From Helianthus annuus (Eukaryota; Streptophyta; Magnoliopsida; Asterales; Asteraceae), in the NCBI RefSeq assembly GCF_002127325.2, contig NC_035433.2:94008033-94072032 (forward strand): a stretch of 64,000 nt of DNA, given 5' to 3'. Below, piece by piece: positions 44,173 through 56,600 of the stretch. Positions within the stretch are counted from its first letter, which is position 1. Each line of letters starts with the position of its first letter. The notes under the pieces were generated by a model, which was not told the origin of the DNA, ran no database searches, and worked only from the letters and a program-made list of their open reading frames with translations. The position numbers and the translations under genes were made by a program.

Positions 44173-47100
44173 TGTGACAACTGTGCTCTTTAATCGATGA
44201 ACAATACAAAACATTGTTAATTATCAATAATACAATGTGTTTTGGTGTTATTATATGTGTTTTATGTGTTTGATGATTTTACAATTCGATTCGATTCAAT
44301 TTCAAGCTCTAAATCGCTTTCTAGAAAGTTATACGCAAACTGGTGCGTAAACGCAATCAGTTAAACGCGACAAACACTCTGGGATATTGAAATAGGCTTG
44401 ACACACCTTAAATAACCTTCACATAACTTAGAAATAAGTTTTGGATGGTTTGGTGTATCGAAAACAAGTTTGTTCGATCGCAGGGACTATTTGTGTCAAA
44501 CTACGAAACTATACCGATTTTTATAGTAACGAACAATCCGGAACTTGATCATAAGTTAAACATACCATAAATATCCTTTACATAGCCTAGAAACAGGCTT
44601 TGAGGGGTTCGGTATGCTAAAATAAACTTATTTGATCAATAGGGACTAAAAGCGTCAAAAAGTGCATAAGTTTGCATTTTCGCGCATATCTTACGTTCTG
44701 AATATATCCGGACACCCAAAAATTTATGTAATCATTAAAATATTTTATTTTAGTGATTGGCATGATAAAATTCCATTCGTCGCTTAATTTGGATCGTTTT
44801 TGCGTTCGTTACGACTTCCGTCGTAATTAACCGAACAACGCGATCATACGATCAAACGAACCGACATCCGAGATATTTTTGAGCATGTTTTGAGTTCCCA
44901 ATACTTTAACTTCATTTTAGAGCCTTGAAATGAAGTTAACGGGGCTTAAACGTGTCAAAAATGGGCCGATATGCAAGTTTCTAACCTACAGGGACCAATT
45001 TTGACAATCTGCCAAAGTTGGCCAGGCGGGGCGTGTAAGCCTTAGCCAAGTCTTACGTGGGGCGCGAGGGCATGCCAGACAGAAACATTGAATTTGGTCA
45101 TTTAGTACGATTTTGATGGTTTTGATAGGTGGTTTTCATTGCTAGGGGCTGGTTTGTGTGGGGAACAAGTCCCCCAATCAGTCCTTGACACTTGTATGGC
45201 TTGGATCATGCCCTCTTCTCCAAGAAATGATCCTTACGGTTTTGCGAAAACTATCTATAGGCCATGCTTTCATTCCTTTTTCCTTGCATTTGGTCTGAGA
45301 TTTCTCTAAGTGGTTGTGATATTTCACTACCTACCTGAGAATACTTGGAACCAAATCTATTTGGACCCTTTGTAAGTCCTCTTTCGTTCTTTTATTGCTT
45401 TCCTAGCTCGAAAGTCAAACTTTGTTTGACTTTCAGCTTTGACCATGAGTTGGTCAACGAGAAGTTCATTTGAACTTCGCAACGTGAGTGTAATCACATT
45501 GGTTATAGTCCTTAGTGACTACACCTACTGATTACCACGTTGACTAGGCGTAGTGACGAGTCGTAGTTTCGGTCAAAATGCGCATTTAAGCGTATTTTGC
45601 AACCTAACTACTCTAGGTATCAAAACACTTTGTTTTGATATCAAAACCTGTTTTCTAACTTAGGTAAGCATGTTTTAACATGCTTAGCTCGACACTTTTA
45701 GTTAGTGCTTGTTTAGAGTCGTAAGTCAAGCGGTCTAAACCACCGCTTAGGCCTTCGAACTCGACCCGTTTGGTCGATCTTTAGGATCCGACCAAGCATG
45801 TTTAGTGACCATAGTTGTATAGGGAATAACCTACCGAGGTTATACCTTATGGTCACTGAGTTTAAGTAGTTGTATGATAGGTAGATTATATGCCTTAGGT
45901 AAATTACCAAAATGCCCTTTTCATGCAAAATTTGACTTTAAGCATATGTAACCTAACTTTTGTCACCTTAACTGATTATGCAACTTATTTAAACATGTTT
46001 AGGCATATAATACTTGTCATAGGACTAGTTAGACGTCTCGAACGCGCGTTTGCGCGCACGACGCGTTAAAGTAGCGTAAGCTACCTTAATGGGTCGCGAT
46101 GAGTCGAAAGCACTTAGGTTAGGTTCCAATTTAGAATGTAGGCTTTGTTAAACCATATCACATGAGTTCCTACACTCATTTGGTTTACAAGACCTCCTTC
46201 TTTCCGATCTTCCGATTTAGGCGTCTATTATTTGACTAGCGATTCGATTACTAGGTGCTGCTTGAGTTTCCTTGGTTTGACTGAGCTTGTTGAGTTCTTT
46301 AGCTTGAGGATACTTTGCACTTCAATGTGAGTACATAGTTCCCCTATTTTACTGTTTTTAATTGTTTTGGGGTGATTCATATGTACAAAACGAATTTCAA
46401 GGTTTAAACAATGATTTCAAAAACGATTAAGATGGTTTATACAAAACTAATAACGATTTCAATGAAGTGAACAATACTTGTTGGTTGTAATTACATAATG
46501 AATGACATTCATTAGCATTGATCAAGCCGACCAGCATTAGGTTATGGTACCATAGGATCTGACAAATCCCGTTATCAGACTACACCCATAGTTATGTGTG
46601 GGGGTTATGTAGGTAACGACCGAATCTGATGATTGTTAACTTACCCTTTGGTGGTTTGTTAATACGAGAAACGAGTTAGACGAGTCACGAAGGTTTGAAT
46701 GTTATTAACGAGACGACCAAAAGTAGTTTCACTATTAAAACGAATATGATTTTGAGACGAGTTAAACGATTTGAGACGACTTCAACGAGATAAACGATTT
46801 GGATAAACGATTGGTTTTGGGTAGTGATTAGATAATGGGACGGGTGTAGTATGATAGAATCATGGTAGATACGCCGCTGGTATATCTTATATATAAGTGC
46901 TTCTATCATATTACATTGCGTGTCATTATTTAGTTCACTATAAAAACGGTTTTGAAACGATGTCACACAACGAGGTTTTTGAAACGATATAAACCATACG
47001 AGTTTTATTAACGAGTTTTTACGAGATGTTATACGATTTGGTTTACTAAAACAAATGTTTTTGGGTTAAGAGTCATGGCTACGAGATTTTATAAACTTTA

Positions 47101-47533
47101 ACCATCTTGATTTGAGTTGTTTAATTATGTTGCAATACACTTTTCAAAACGAGGTTTGTATTTGACTCTTGTAGTCTAACAAGGTACTGCAACATATAAA
47201 CGAGCCATGAATCCGATACTCCCATAAAACCTATGTACTCGCCAGTATTTCTTTGTTGACTTTATTTTTTTTTACATATGTTTCAGGTGGTATTGCTTGA
47301 TGTTGCTTGCTAGGAAGCTTGTGTCACTTAGGACCCGGATGAGGCTTTAGTGACTTAAAAACAGATATAAACAATATGTAGTTTGTTTGTTCGGTTTAAG
47401 GACAATGAACATTATATAATATTTCAATAAAACGAAACATTTGATTACCATGGTTATGGAACAATAATTCTGTTGCAACACTCCCCGACGTTTCCGCCAC
47501 GGTTTGTTTTTTTAACGTGGTCCGGGTGTGACA
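44173..47533 (+). repeat. 3' LTR of E5 (3,361 bp)
   Basis: Uninterrupted copy of the E5 LTR. Ends GGGTGTGACA at 47533, followed by TSD CCGAA. No gene. Confidence 0.93.
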
Positions 47534-47925
47534 CCGAACAAAAGAATGTAACTCACAAAATACTCCGGAAATAATATTCATGTGTATATTTTGGAAAATA
47601 ATATTTTGGACACCAAAGGAAACAAATATATGATTTTTACAATTATTACAAAGTTACATCATATTTTTGACAAGAATAAAATATATTATTGGGTGAACAA
47701 AGATATGTATTTTTCTTGGAATTAATAGAAAATATATTATTTTTGGGAAGAAAAATATATTTTCTCAATGTACATGACATTATTATTTTGGGGAGAAAAA
47801 TAAGTTTATATATATTTTCTAAGTTAGATTTGAAAATATATTATTTTTGGAAATTATATGAAAATACAAGTATTTTTGCCAAAGAAAAAAAAAATTTAAT
47901 TAATTGTTCTAAGTAATATTTATTG

Positions 47926-47928
<3 letters not shown>

Positions 47929-47968
<40 letters not shown>
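47929..47968. repeat. (TA)n microsatellite
   Basis: About 20 TA units inside the E1 LTR. Confidence 0.95.
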
Positions 47969-47970
<2 letters not shown>

Positions 47971-48132
47971 AGAAATATATATTGGTGAACTTTTATTAAA
48001 GAAAATATTGCGAAAAAAGTTAATACGAAATTAAGTACAAGAATACTTAATGAATACAATAAAGATACGTATTTTCGTACGTATAATTACACTCCGGAAT
48101 ACGACCCCACCTACATGGCAAAAATATACAAG

Positions 48133-48161
48133 AATACGAATACGAATACGAATACGAATAC
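48133..48161 (+). repeat. (AATACG)n short tandem repeat
   Basis: Nearly five units of AATACG inside the E1 LTR. They produce an Ile-Arg repeat in an open frame that is not a gene. Confidence 0.92.
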
Positions 48162-49274
48162 ACCCATCCTTGGGAAGGAAATACAAGTATAAATACTTGA
48201 AAAGTATTAAGTTAAAATATATTGTTTTAACAATTATTTCAAAATTTAATAAATATAATTTAAGTTAAAATATTTATTATTTTAACAAATAATTATATAA
48301 CTTGGAATAATATCAAAGACACTAATTAATACTAAGTCAAGGCACGACCCGCTCGTCTAATAGATGTTAGTACAATTGTAGGTAGTCGTGTACGCTAGGC
48401 GAAGCTTGAGTTCCTCTGAAACGAAGACGCAAGACTGTGAGTTCATGTTCCCCCTTTTTTCTTTAACTGTTTTCGGTTTTATAACTTCGGGGGTGAAGTA
48501 CATGTTACAAACTGTTTACAAACATTTATACGTGGTATGGTTAGCTAAGGAAGGGTACTGCTAGATCATGTGAGTGGTGGGTATGACTCTTAAGACCATC
48601 AATCCTCTTTGTAGAACCGAGGGACATGAGTGATAGATCTATTTGGGTGTAGCGAGCCCACACGCGTGTGGACCACGGTGGCCCACGAGGTGACTATGTC
48701 ATACTGCCGGAGACAAATTTGCTAGGTTTGAGTCTTCATGCATCACGTCACACGTATTAATGGCCTTACAAACCATTAATGATCTGTTTTCCTTGTCGCT
48801 TTCATACCGGGGTTTTACAAACATACATACATTTTTTACAATGATTTCAAAGGTTTATTCAAACACCCATGAACTCGCTCAACTTTTGTTGATGTTTTCA
48901 AAACTACATGTATTTCAGGGAATTAAATGTGGATCTGGCGGGTGATCGAAAGTATGAAGTGTTGATTGAGAATAAAAGATGTCATCCATGGTCTTAGGGT
49001 TTGGTTAGTGTGTCTTATCCTGGACGAGACACATCATCCAAAGCCTGGTTTTATTTAACGTCTTTTTTCGAGTCCTTGTGAACTCTTAAAACTAGTTGCA
49101 TGGTTTGTACTCGAATTTGAATTCTATGTTTAAAACAATGTTGTTGTTATGTTTTTAAACTTATTTAATGGATGAGCATCTTCGATTTTATAATATAGTT
49201 GTTGTTATGATTGAATGCAATGATATTAAGCAAGTCACACATAATCACGCTTCCGCAAAAGTCAGGGTGTGACA

Positions 49275-51246
49275 AGGTTTTTGCTTGTAGTGGATGCCAC
49301 ATTTGCGCTCGCACGGACCACCGAAGCCGCCAGTCACATAGTCATCATCTCGATTGGGCCAAGGCCCAAAGGTTAGTACTTCATCCTCTTCTCAATTTCC
49401 TCTTTTCGATTCCACTCCATTGCCCACCCCACCTTCATCTCTACCCCATTCACCTAAAACATCACCTAAGGTTTCCCCACCCGATAGTCCCACTTCTAGC
49501 ACCTCTAGTGCCACAGAAAGCATAAACTTAGAAAACATGGCCAACGCAAGACAAACCATCCATCAACAAGCCACCCAAAATTTGACCGGTCTTGCTTCAC
49601 CCATCACTGTTCCACCCATAGTTAGCGAAAACTCATGGCAGATTCCATCTTATGCCATGCAAGCCATCACCAATAGCATCCAGTTCCATGGCCGCGAGCA
49701 CGAGGACGCCCCGGCCCACATAAACCGTTTCTCTCGTATCCTTGCTACTTTTAGCCTTCACGGAGCCCCAAACGATGCTATTTACTTGCAGCTTTTCCCA
49801 TTTTCACTAGCCGGCCGTGCGGCTACTTGGTTGGACTCTCAGCCAACTGGTACTTTTACCACTTGGGCGGGCCTTCGTCAAGCCTTTTTGAATAAGTATT
49901 TCCTGCCCGCTAAAGCCTCATGTCTCCGTGATCAAATTCACTCGTTCCGCATGGAGCCCGACGAGCCCTATTACCTTGCTTGGAAGCGTTTCCAAAACCT
50001 TTGTGCTCGTTGCTCCCAACATGGTCTTTCTGATTGGGCCCTTTGTGAAAAATTCTATAACGGTCTCACTCAAGAGACTCGTTATCGTTTTGACACTAAT
50101 GCGGGGGGTCATATTATGGGTATTCTTACTGTTGCCGAGTGTTTAGAGCGTTTTGAGGCATTTGCCCAATCTCAATCTCAGTCGTGAGCTAATCAGCGGT
50201 ATCAAAGTGGCAATTCAAATACCACTACTAGTGCACCTGCCCGTGGGGTGAACAATGTTACTATGGACCCTAGTCTAGCCGCCGTATTAGAAAACGTGAC
50301 TAGAGAGCTTAAGGAGATTAAGGCAAAAGTAGATAAGTGTGAGTTTTGCCAAGGGGGCCACGATACGAATGCGTGTCCATTGCTAGTTGGTGAGGAGCAG
50401 GTCGATTTTGTGGGAGGGGGTCAAGGTAGAGGTCAACTTAGCGGGTCTGGTAATTTTAATTCGGGTTGGAGAAATAATAACAATAACAATTTTAATAGTA
50501 ATAATAATTTCCGCTCAAATGGGCCTCCTGGTTTCCAGTTAGCTCAAAATCCAAATAGGGGTCAAGGTTCATTTTTTGGTGGGGGTTCAAATGGGTAGTT
50601 CAATAAGGGGTTCAATGGGCAGGTCAAAGATGGGTGGTCAAATAGTCAGGTTCAACCAGTTCAGGGTCCAAGTTATGATCTAGGGGGTAGTCTTGAGAGA
50701 ATGGAGGCAATGAAGAGCCAGTTAATTGTTAAGGACCAAACCACCCAAAAGACACTTAACGAACATGACCTTATGCTTAAGAACCACCAAGCCTCTTTCC
50801 AAGACCTTCAAAGGGTCGTAGGTGATATGTTTAGAAAATTAGAGGAGAGATTACCCGGTCAGTTTGCGGGTAACACCCAACCGAACCCTAATGCCCATGC
50901 TAAAGCCATTACCACTCGTAGTGGCAAATCCGTAGGGAACCCTAGAGTTGAGGAGAGAGTAGTTGAGGAAGATGAGGAGATCGTAGACGAAGAGATCGAG
51001 ATGGAGGCTCCCAGCAAAGTGCAATTGAGGCTAAGCCCAGCAAGTACCGCACAACCCGGTGAGCCTCAAAGTGAGAAGAAGGTAGAGAAACCACCCGTAG
51101 ACATTAGACCTTCCCCACTCATAGACCATTCGCGTGTCCCGTTTCCTACACGTCTTAGGAATCAAAAGTACTCAAAGGAATACGGACAATTCTTATATAT
51201 CTTCAATCAATTGAAGATTAACCTACCTTTCATCGAGGCACTTTAA
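49275..51246 (+). pseudogene. gag: Gag of E0 (Athila type)
   Basis: One frame from 49354 on, with stops at 50185-50187 (TGA), 50596-50598 (TAG) and 51244-51246 (TAA). The N-terminus is cut by the E1 LTR at 49274, so the start is not visible. Capsid region about 49560-50170, with FHGREHEDAPAHINRF, AATWLDSQP and MEPDEPYYLAWKRF, marks of Athila Gag. The zinc-knuckle-like CEFCQGGHDTNAC at about 50338-50376 has a Cys-x2-Cys-x3-His-x4-Cys spacing. It is followed by an Asn/Gly-rich linker (50460-50590), a helical part (50700-50850), and TTRSGKSV, a typical text before the protease. Confidence 0.85.
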
Positions 51247-51249
51247 TCG

Positions 51250-51975
51250 ATGCCCAAATACGCGAAATTCTTAAAGTACCTTCTTAGGAACAAGGAGAAA
51301 TTAGGGGAGTTGTCGAATGTCCCATTGAATAGAGTGTGCTCAGCCGTTGTTCTAAATAAGCTTCCAGAAAAGCATACCAATCCCAGTATTTTTACTATTC
51401 CTTGTCTATTCGGTAGTAACAGCAACACTCGAGCCTTAACCGACCTAGGTGCTAGCATCAATTTGATGCCCTTTTCAAACTACGAGAAGCTAGATCTAGG
51501 CAAGCTTTCACCTACCCGAATGACATTATCCTTAGCCGATCGGTCCGTGAAATACCCGAGGGGTATTGTTGAGAATTTGCTTGTCAAGATCGACAAATTT
51601 GTGTTTCCCGTCGATTTCGTCATTCTCGATATGGAAGCGGATGAGAGAGTCCCTATTATACTTGGTCGTCCATTCTTGCGTACCGCTAAAGCCCTCATAG
51701 ATGTTTACGATGGTAAGATCGCCCTTAGGGTCGGTGAGGTGAGAGTTACCTTTGAGATAGATCGTTCCATGAACCACCCGAGTGGTTCCGATGACTATAG
51801 TGGTCCTTGCCATTCCGTCTACTTTTTGAATTCATTCATCTCATGTGTTGATCATTGTTTAGAGTATATTAGTGGTGCGGACTTAGTGGTAGGAGAGAGA
51901 GTAGGAAATGTCACAAAATCCCCCGCGCGGACGATTTTCAATTTTAAAGCAGGAGGAGTCGAAGTTGGTAGATGA
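51250..51975 (+). pseudogene. pol: Aspartic protease region of E0
   Basis: In frame with gag after the TAA at 51244-51246, starting MPKYAKFLKYLL, an Athila hallmark. The active site ALTDLGASINLMP has Asp-Leu-Gly as in other Athila proteases. Later block: VPIILGRPFLRTAKALIDV. The protease itself has no stop. The frame ends at 51975, overlapping the RT-side frame (51908 on), so a frameshift lies in 51908-51975. Confidence 0.87.
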
Positions 51976-53675
51976 AGTTGAAGATGAGGGAATTCCTTTA
52001 ATTCCCGAAGTATTAGCCGTTAGTGATGACACCACCCAAGCCCCACCCTTAGAGCTTAAGGTTCTTTCATCTCATCTAGAGTATGCTTTTCTAGGGGAGG
52101 GTTCCGAGCTACCCGTTATTATCTCGTCGAAGTTAGAGGAAGGAGAGAAGTTGAGATTGTTGGAGGTGTTGAGGGCCAACAAAGAGGCCATTGCATGGAG
52201 GTTGTCCGACATTAAGGGCATAATCCCTTCTTATTGCACCCACCGGATACTCATGGATGATGATTACAAACCGGTGGTGCAACCCTAAAGGCGGCTCAAC
52301 CCCAACATGCAAGATGTTGTGAAGAAGGAGGTTCTTAAACTCCTAGATGTCGGGATGATATATCCCATCTCTGATTCGCCATAGGTGAGTCCTACTCAGG
52401 TTGTCCCCAAGAAGGGAGGGATGACCGTTGTCATGAATTCGAAGAATGAGCTTATCCCTTCTCGTACAGTCACGGGTTGGCGCGTGTGCATCGACTACCG
52501 AAAGTTGAATGATGCCACCCGAAAAGACCACTTCCCATTACCCTTCGTCGATCAAATGTTGGAGCGTCTCCCAGGTCAACAATTTTATTGTTTTCTCGAT
52601 GGGTTTTCCGGGTACTTCTAGATCCCATAGCACCGGAGGATCAGGATAAGACCACTTTCACATGCCCATATGGCACCTATGCATACTGACGCATGCCATT
52701 TGGGTTGTGCAACGCTCCAGCAACTTTTCAGTGGTGCATGGTTGCCATAATTCAGGATATGATTGAGAGTTCCATGGAGGTTTTCATGGATGATTTTTTG
52801 TTGTATGGTAACTCTTTTGATGAGTGTTTGAAGAATCTCGAGAAGATGTTGAAGCGGTGCATTTAGACGAAGCTTGTGTTAAATTGGGAGAAGTGTCACT
52901 TCATGGTGACGGAAGGTATTGTGTTAGGACACAAGATCTCTAGGGATGGTATAGAGGTAGATCGTGCAAAAATGATACCATTAGTAGGTTACCTCCACCC
53001 ACGAGTGTGAAGTCAATCCGGAGTTTTTTACGGCATGCGAGCTTCTATAGACACTTCATTAGGGATTTTTCTAAAATCACCCGCCCCATGACCCGTCTTC
53101 TAGAGAAAGATGTTCCATTCGTCTTTGACGAGGAGTGTCTTAAAGCCTTCAACTTTTTGAAGGAACAACTTGTGAGTGCACCTATTCTTATCTCGCCCGA
53201 CTGGAGCTTGCCGTTTGAGCTCATGTGCGATGCGAGTGACTATGCCATTGGAGCGGTATTAGGACAAAGAAAGGATAAGCACTTCCACCCCATATACTAC
53301 GCGAGCAAAATGTTAAATGATGCTCAAGAGAACTACACCACCACAGAGAAAGAACTATTAGCCGTAGTCTTTGCTTTTGACAGATTCCGCTCATACCTCG
53401 TTCTATCCAAGACCATAGTTTTCACCGACCATTTTTCGTTGCGTTTTCTTTTTCAAAAGAAAGACGCCAAACCCCGACTCATTCGGTGGATTCTATTGCT
53501 TAGTGAGTTTGATATCGAGATTAGAGATAAGAGAGGGGCCGAAAACGTAGCAGCCGATCATCTATCACGTTTAGAGGACCCTAGGAGAGAGGAGATTCGT
53601 GAGGAGGAAATAGGAGACGCATTCCCTCACGAATCTATTGAGTTTGTAGAGGCCGAGAAGGAAGGATTGCCTTAG
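51908..53675 (+). pseudogene. pol: Reverse transcriptase and RNase H of E0
   Basis: Frame 51908-52621 has stops at 52286-52288, about 52382-52384 and 52619-52621. Then there are one or more shifts, a stop near 52864, another shift near 52980, and the frame 53007-53675 for RNase H. RT motifs: GWRVCIDYRKLNDATRKDHF, FMDDFLLYG (FMDD at 52783-52794), MPFGLCNAPATFQ. RNase [64 protein letters not shown]. All catalytic Asp/Glu that I can identify in RNase H are present, but the gene is broken at least six times. Confidence 0.87.
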
Positions 53676-56600
53676 TTTTGTGACTTAGCGAATTATCTTT
53701 CTAGTGGCAATATTGTGAGAGGAATGACCACACAACAAAGGAGGAAATTCCTTAGTGAATCAAGAAAGTATGTGTGGGATAATCCTTTTCTCTTTAGAAT
53801 TGGAGGAGATCGGATACTAAGACGATGCGTGTTGAGAAAGGAGGGTTGGAACATCATTAAACATGTGCATGAAGGCCTCACGGGAGGACATTATGGTGCA
53901 TATACCACCTCTCAAAAGGTATTTGATTGTGGTTTTTATTGGCCTAGCGTACTTCGTGATGCCGTTGAGTTCGTGAAGACATGTGACGCTTGTCAAGGAA
54001 CTGGCAATATTTCCGCCAAAGATGAGATGCCTCAAAACCCTATCCAACTATTGGAGGTTTTTGATGTTTGGGGCATCGATTTCATGGGACCATTTCCCGT
54101 CTCCAAAGGAAACAGTCATACTTGTAGTGATTGACTACGTGTCTAAGTGGGTTGAGGCTCAAGCTCTTCCTACAAATGAAGCCCGAGTTGTAACAACTGG
54201 CACAAAACCGGTAATTTCTGTACAATTTAATTAATTAACTGCAATTATATGCTTAAATGTCAACATTGTCTGATTTCATACTATACAAGTGAATTCATGC
54301 ACATTTTATACTACAAGATATTGCTTTATGCATTAATGAACAGCGTTGCGTCAGAAATACTAGTAAACTCACCGGTAAGGCACACTGTGTCAACAATTCT
54401 GCAGAAAGCAGTCAGACACTAGAATTGGGGCCTAGGTGTAGGTCCAACGACAAGAATACATTAAAACCCAAGAGTACATACAAGGGTTAACATATAGACT
54501 ATCCGGAAGCTAAAATACGCACTAAAAAGCACCCGAAACACACTTTAAATGCTGAATTTCATACATTTCAGCAAAATTCAACATTGTGACAAGTTTATAA
54601 CATGTAAAAAATATGACTAGTTGGTCCAGAATACCTTCCTAAGTGTCGGGATTTAAAAGTGTCACAAAAGAATACTTAAAAGACACTAAACGGTGCAATT
54701 TAGCACTTTAATGAACCTGTATCTAACCGAATAACCGGACATTACCCGGAACATCAAAATATTACTAGAAGCATTGTTTTACTTTTCCTGAGCTAGTTAT
54801 GATTCCCGAACACCCTAACATAGTACATAGTGCATGATACACTAAAACACTAGACTTTTACATAAGCCTTCCACTAATTACCCACTTTACCATTACAAGT
54901 TACAATTTAACCCCCCCCCCCTGATTATTTACGACCCAAGAGGGGCCCCACCCTCAAGATTTGCCCAAACTTCCTAAATCTCCTTGATCTTGCCTAGATT
55001 ATGAAAGGATTATGTTTGTACTTTGAGAGACACTAAACCTAATGGACAAAAGAGTTTAGAGATTATATAATGGACCTTAAACCTTCATCTTCATCACAAC
55101 TCAGACCACAACACTCTCTCACCCTCTTCCTCTCCCTCGACCGGACATAGCTCCACCCACCACCACCATTTTCGATCATCATTCAAGCATTCCAAGGTTA
55201 TCTCGAGGTGTAAGAAGGTCACTAACGAAGCTCGGTGCTCACGGACCTTGAAGGGCCTCTCTTGTGTGCTATTATCCACTCAATCTTCTTCATTGTTCTT
55301 CCCTAGCTTGAAGCTAGTAGTAAGATCCTTTTAACACTTGTTTACTTCCATTTTAGTTGGTTAAAAGATATAACATCTTGATTATCATAAGAACCCTAAA
55401 AGATATACACATGAATCTTGAAACACAAAGTGAAATATGATGATACCTTGATGAAATAATGTTGTTTAGTAGATGTATAATGTTTGCTTGTTGATTACTA
55501 GAAATATTGATGTTGATCACTACATGGAGCTTACTAGATTGTGATTGAACACTTAATCTAGCAAGATAGAGGATGATTATGTGTTAACACAAGAAGATCA
55601 TCCTCATACATAGACATGAATTTAAAAACAAAATGATTTCTTGAAAAGTAATAAACAAAGTAAGCTAGTGAACTATTAGATCCAAGATTTATGACTAATT
55701 TTCCAAGAAAACCAAGTTCAAAATATGATTTTTGAAAGATCATGGTTTTTACTAAACTTACACTATTTTTATTAGAAAAAAAAAAGTGTATAAACACTTA
55801 TGAAACAAGAAAAATACAAAAGAAGTATTTTTAGAAAAATCATCTTACAAGTTGTAAATGACTAAACCCTTCAAGAATGAGATTTACAAACAAACAACCA
55901 TGTTTTTAAGGGTAACTAAACCTACTAAATAACATGGTAAGTTACTACAAGTTTTTACAAAACTTCAAGTTCATGACGTAGTGTAATTTACTTAACTTTG
56001 ACACTCGGTAGGTGTTGAATGAGTTGATTATTGATTGTGATGATTTAAAAGAAAATAAACACATGTTTTGAAAACATGGGAAACCTCCATTTTTAGGGGA
56101 AACCATGTCAAAATTTTTATAAATTTTGACACTTAGAAAAATATAAGTTTTTGAGAAACTTATTCCCTAAAAATGTATCTTAAAATATTTACCAAGGTTT
56201 CCCTAACTTTTGTGTTAAGAAATGCTGATTTCTTCAAGATTAAAATTGATATTAAGTATGTATATTTTTGAGAAAAATATATATATTTAATGATCACCGA
56301 ATTTTGTGCTAAGTGTATGTAGTATGTATTACATGTAATAGTGTATTAGGACTTGAAAATGCACTAAATACTCATAAGAAGTAAAAAAAATACAAAAATA
56401 CACATACAACATGCTTAGACAAATACAAGAAAATATATTTATGAAAATATATTACTTGATAGAATAAATAACTTGGACACGTTATGAACATGAAATGAAG
56501 TTTTGGACAAAATACGTAATTCGGGTGAAAAATACAAAATACTTATATTTATTGTTGAGAAAATAATATAAGTAAGACACATAGTTAAAAATATAAATTA

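Larger units (their letters stand above)
21241..47533 (+). mobile_element. E5: Tekay-like chromovirus, full length but broken, hosting E6 and E7
   Basis: TSD CCGAA at 21236-21240 and 47534-47538. The 5' LTR is 21241-32678 with E6 inserted; the 3' LTR is 44173-47533 (3,361 bp). Without E6 and E7 the element is about 11.7 kb. Gene order gag, (protease lost), RT, RNase H, integrase, chromodomain-like tail is that of Ty3/gypsy chromoviruses. PBS for initiator tRNA-Met at 32686-32697; PPT 44164-44172. The LTRs show visible substitutions every few tens of bases, so it is clearly older than E6. Confidence 0.9.
12463..49274 (+). mobile_element. E1: Tekay-like chromovirus (Ty3/gypsy), 3' end only, heavily nested
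   Basis: Only the last codons of pol, the PPT and the 3' LTR of this element are in the window. The LTR (TGTGACAACT...GGGTGTGACA, about 4.0 kb) is in three pieces: 12579-13989, 20384-21240 and 47539-49274, separated by E4 (13990-20378) and E5 (21241-47533). The 3' border at 49274 opens into the gag region of E0. One TSD copy should be AGGTT (49275-49279); the other is off window. The 5' part lies left of the window beyond E2. Confidence 0.85.
47539..49274 (+). repeat. E1 3' LTR, piece 3 of 3
   Basis: Continues the LTR after the CCGAA TSD copy (47534-47538). It ends CAGGGTGTGACA at 49274, where the E0 gag region starts. The last 850 bp are homologous in inverted orientation to E9 (63182-64000). 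No gene. Confidence 0.87.

Noticed and set aside
48050..48268. Open frame with an Ile-Arg repeat
   Set aside because: It arises from the AATACG tandem repeat inside an LTR.
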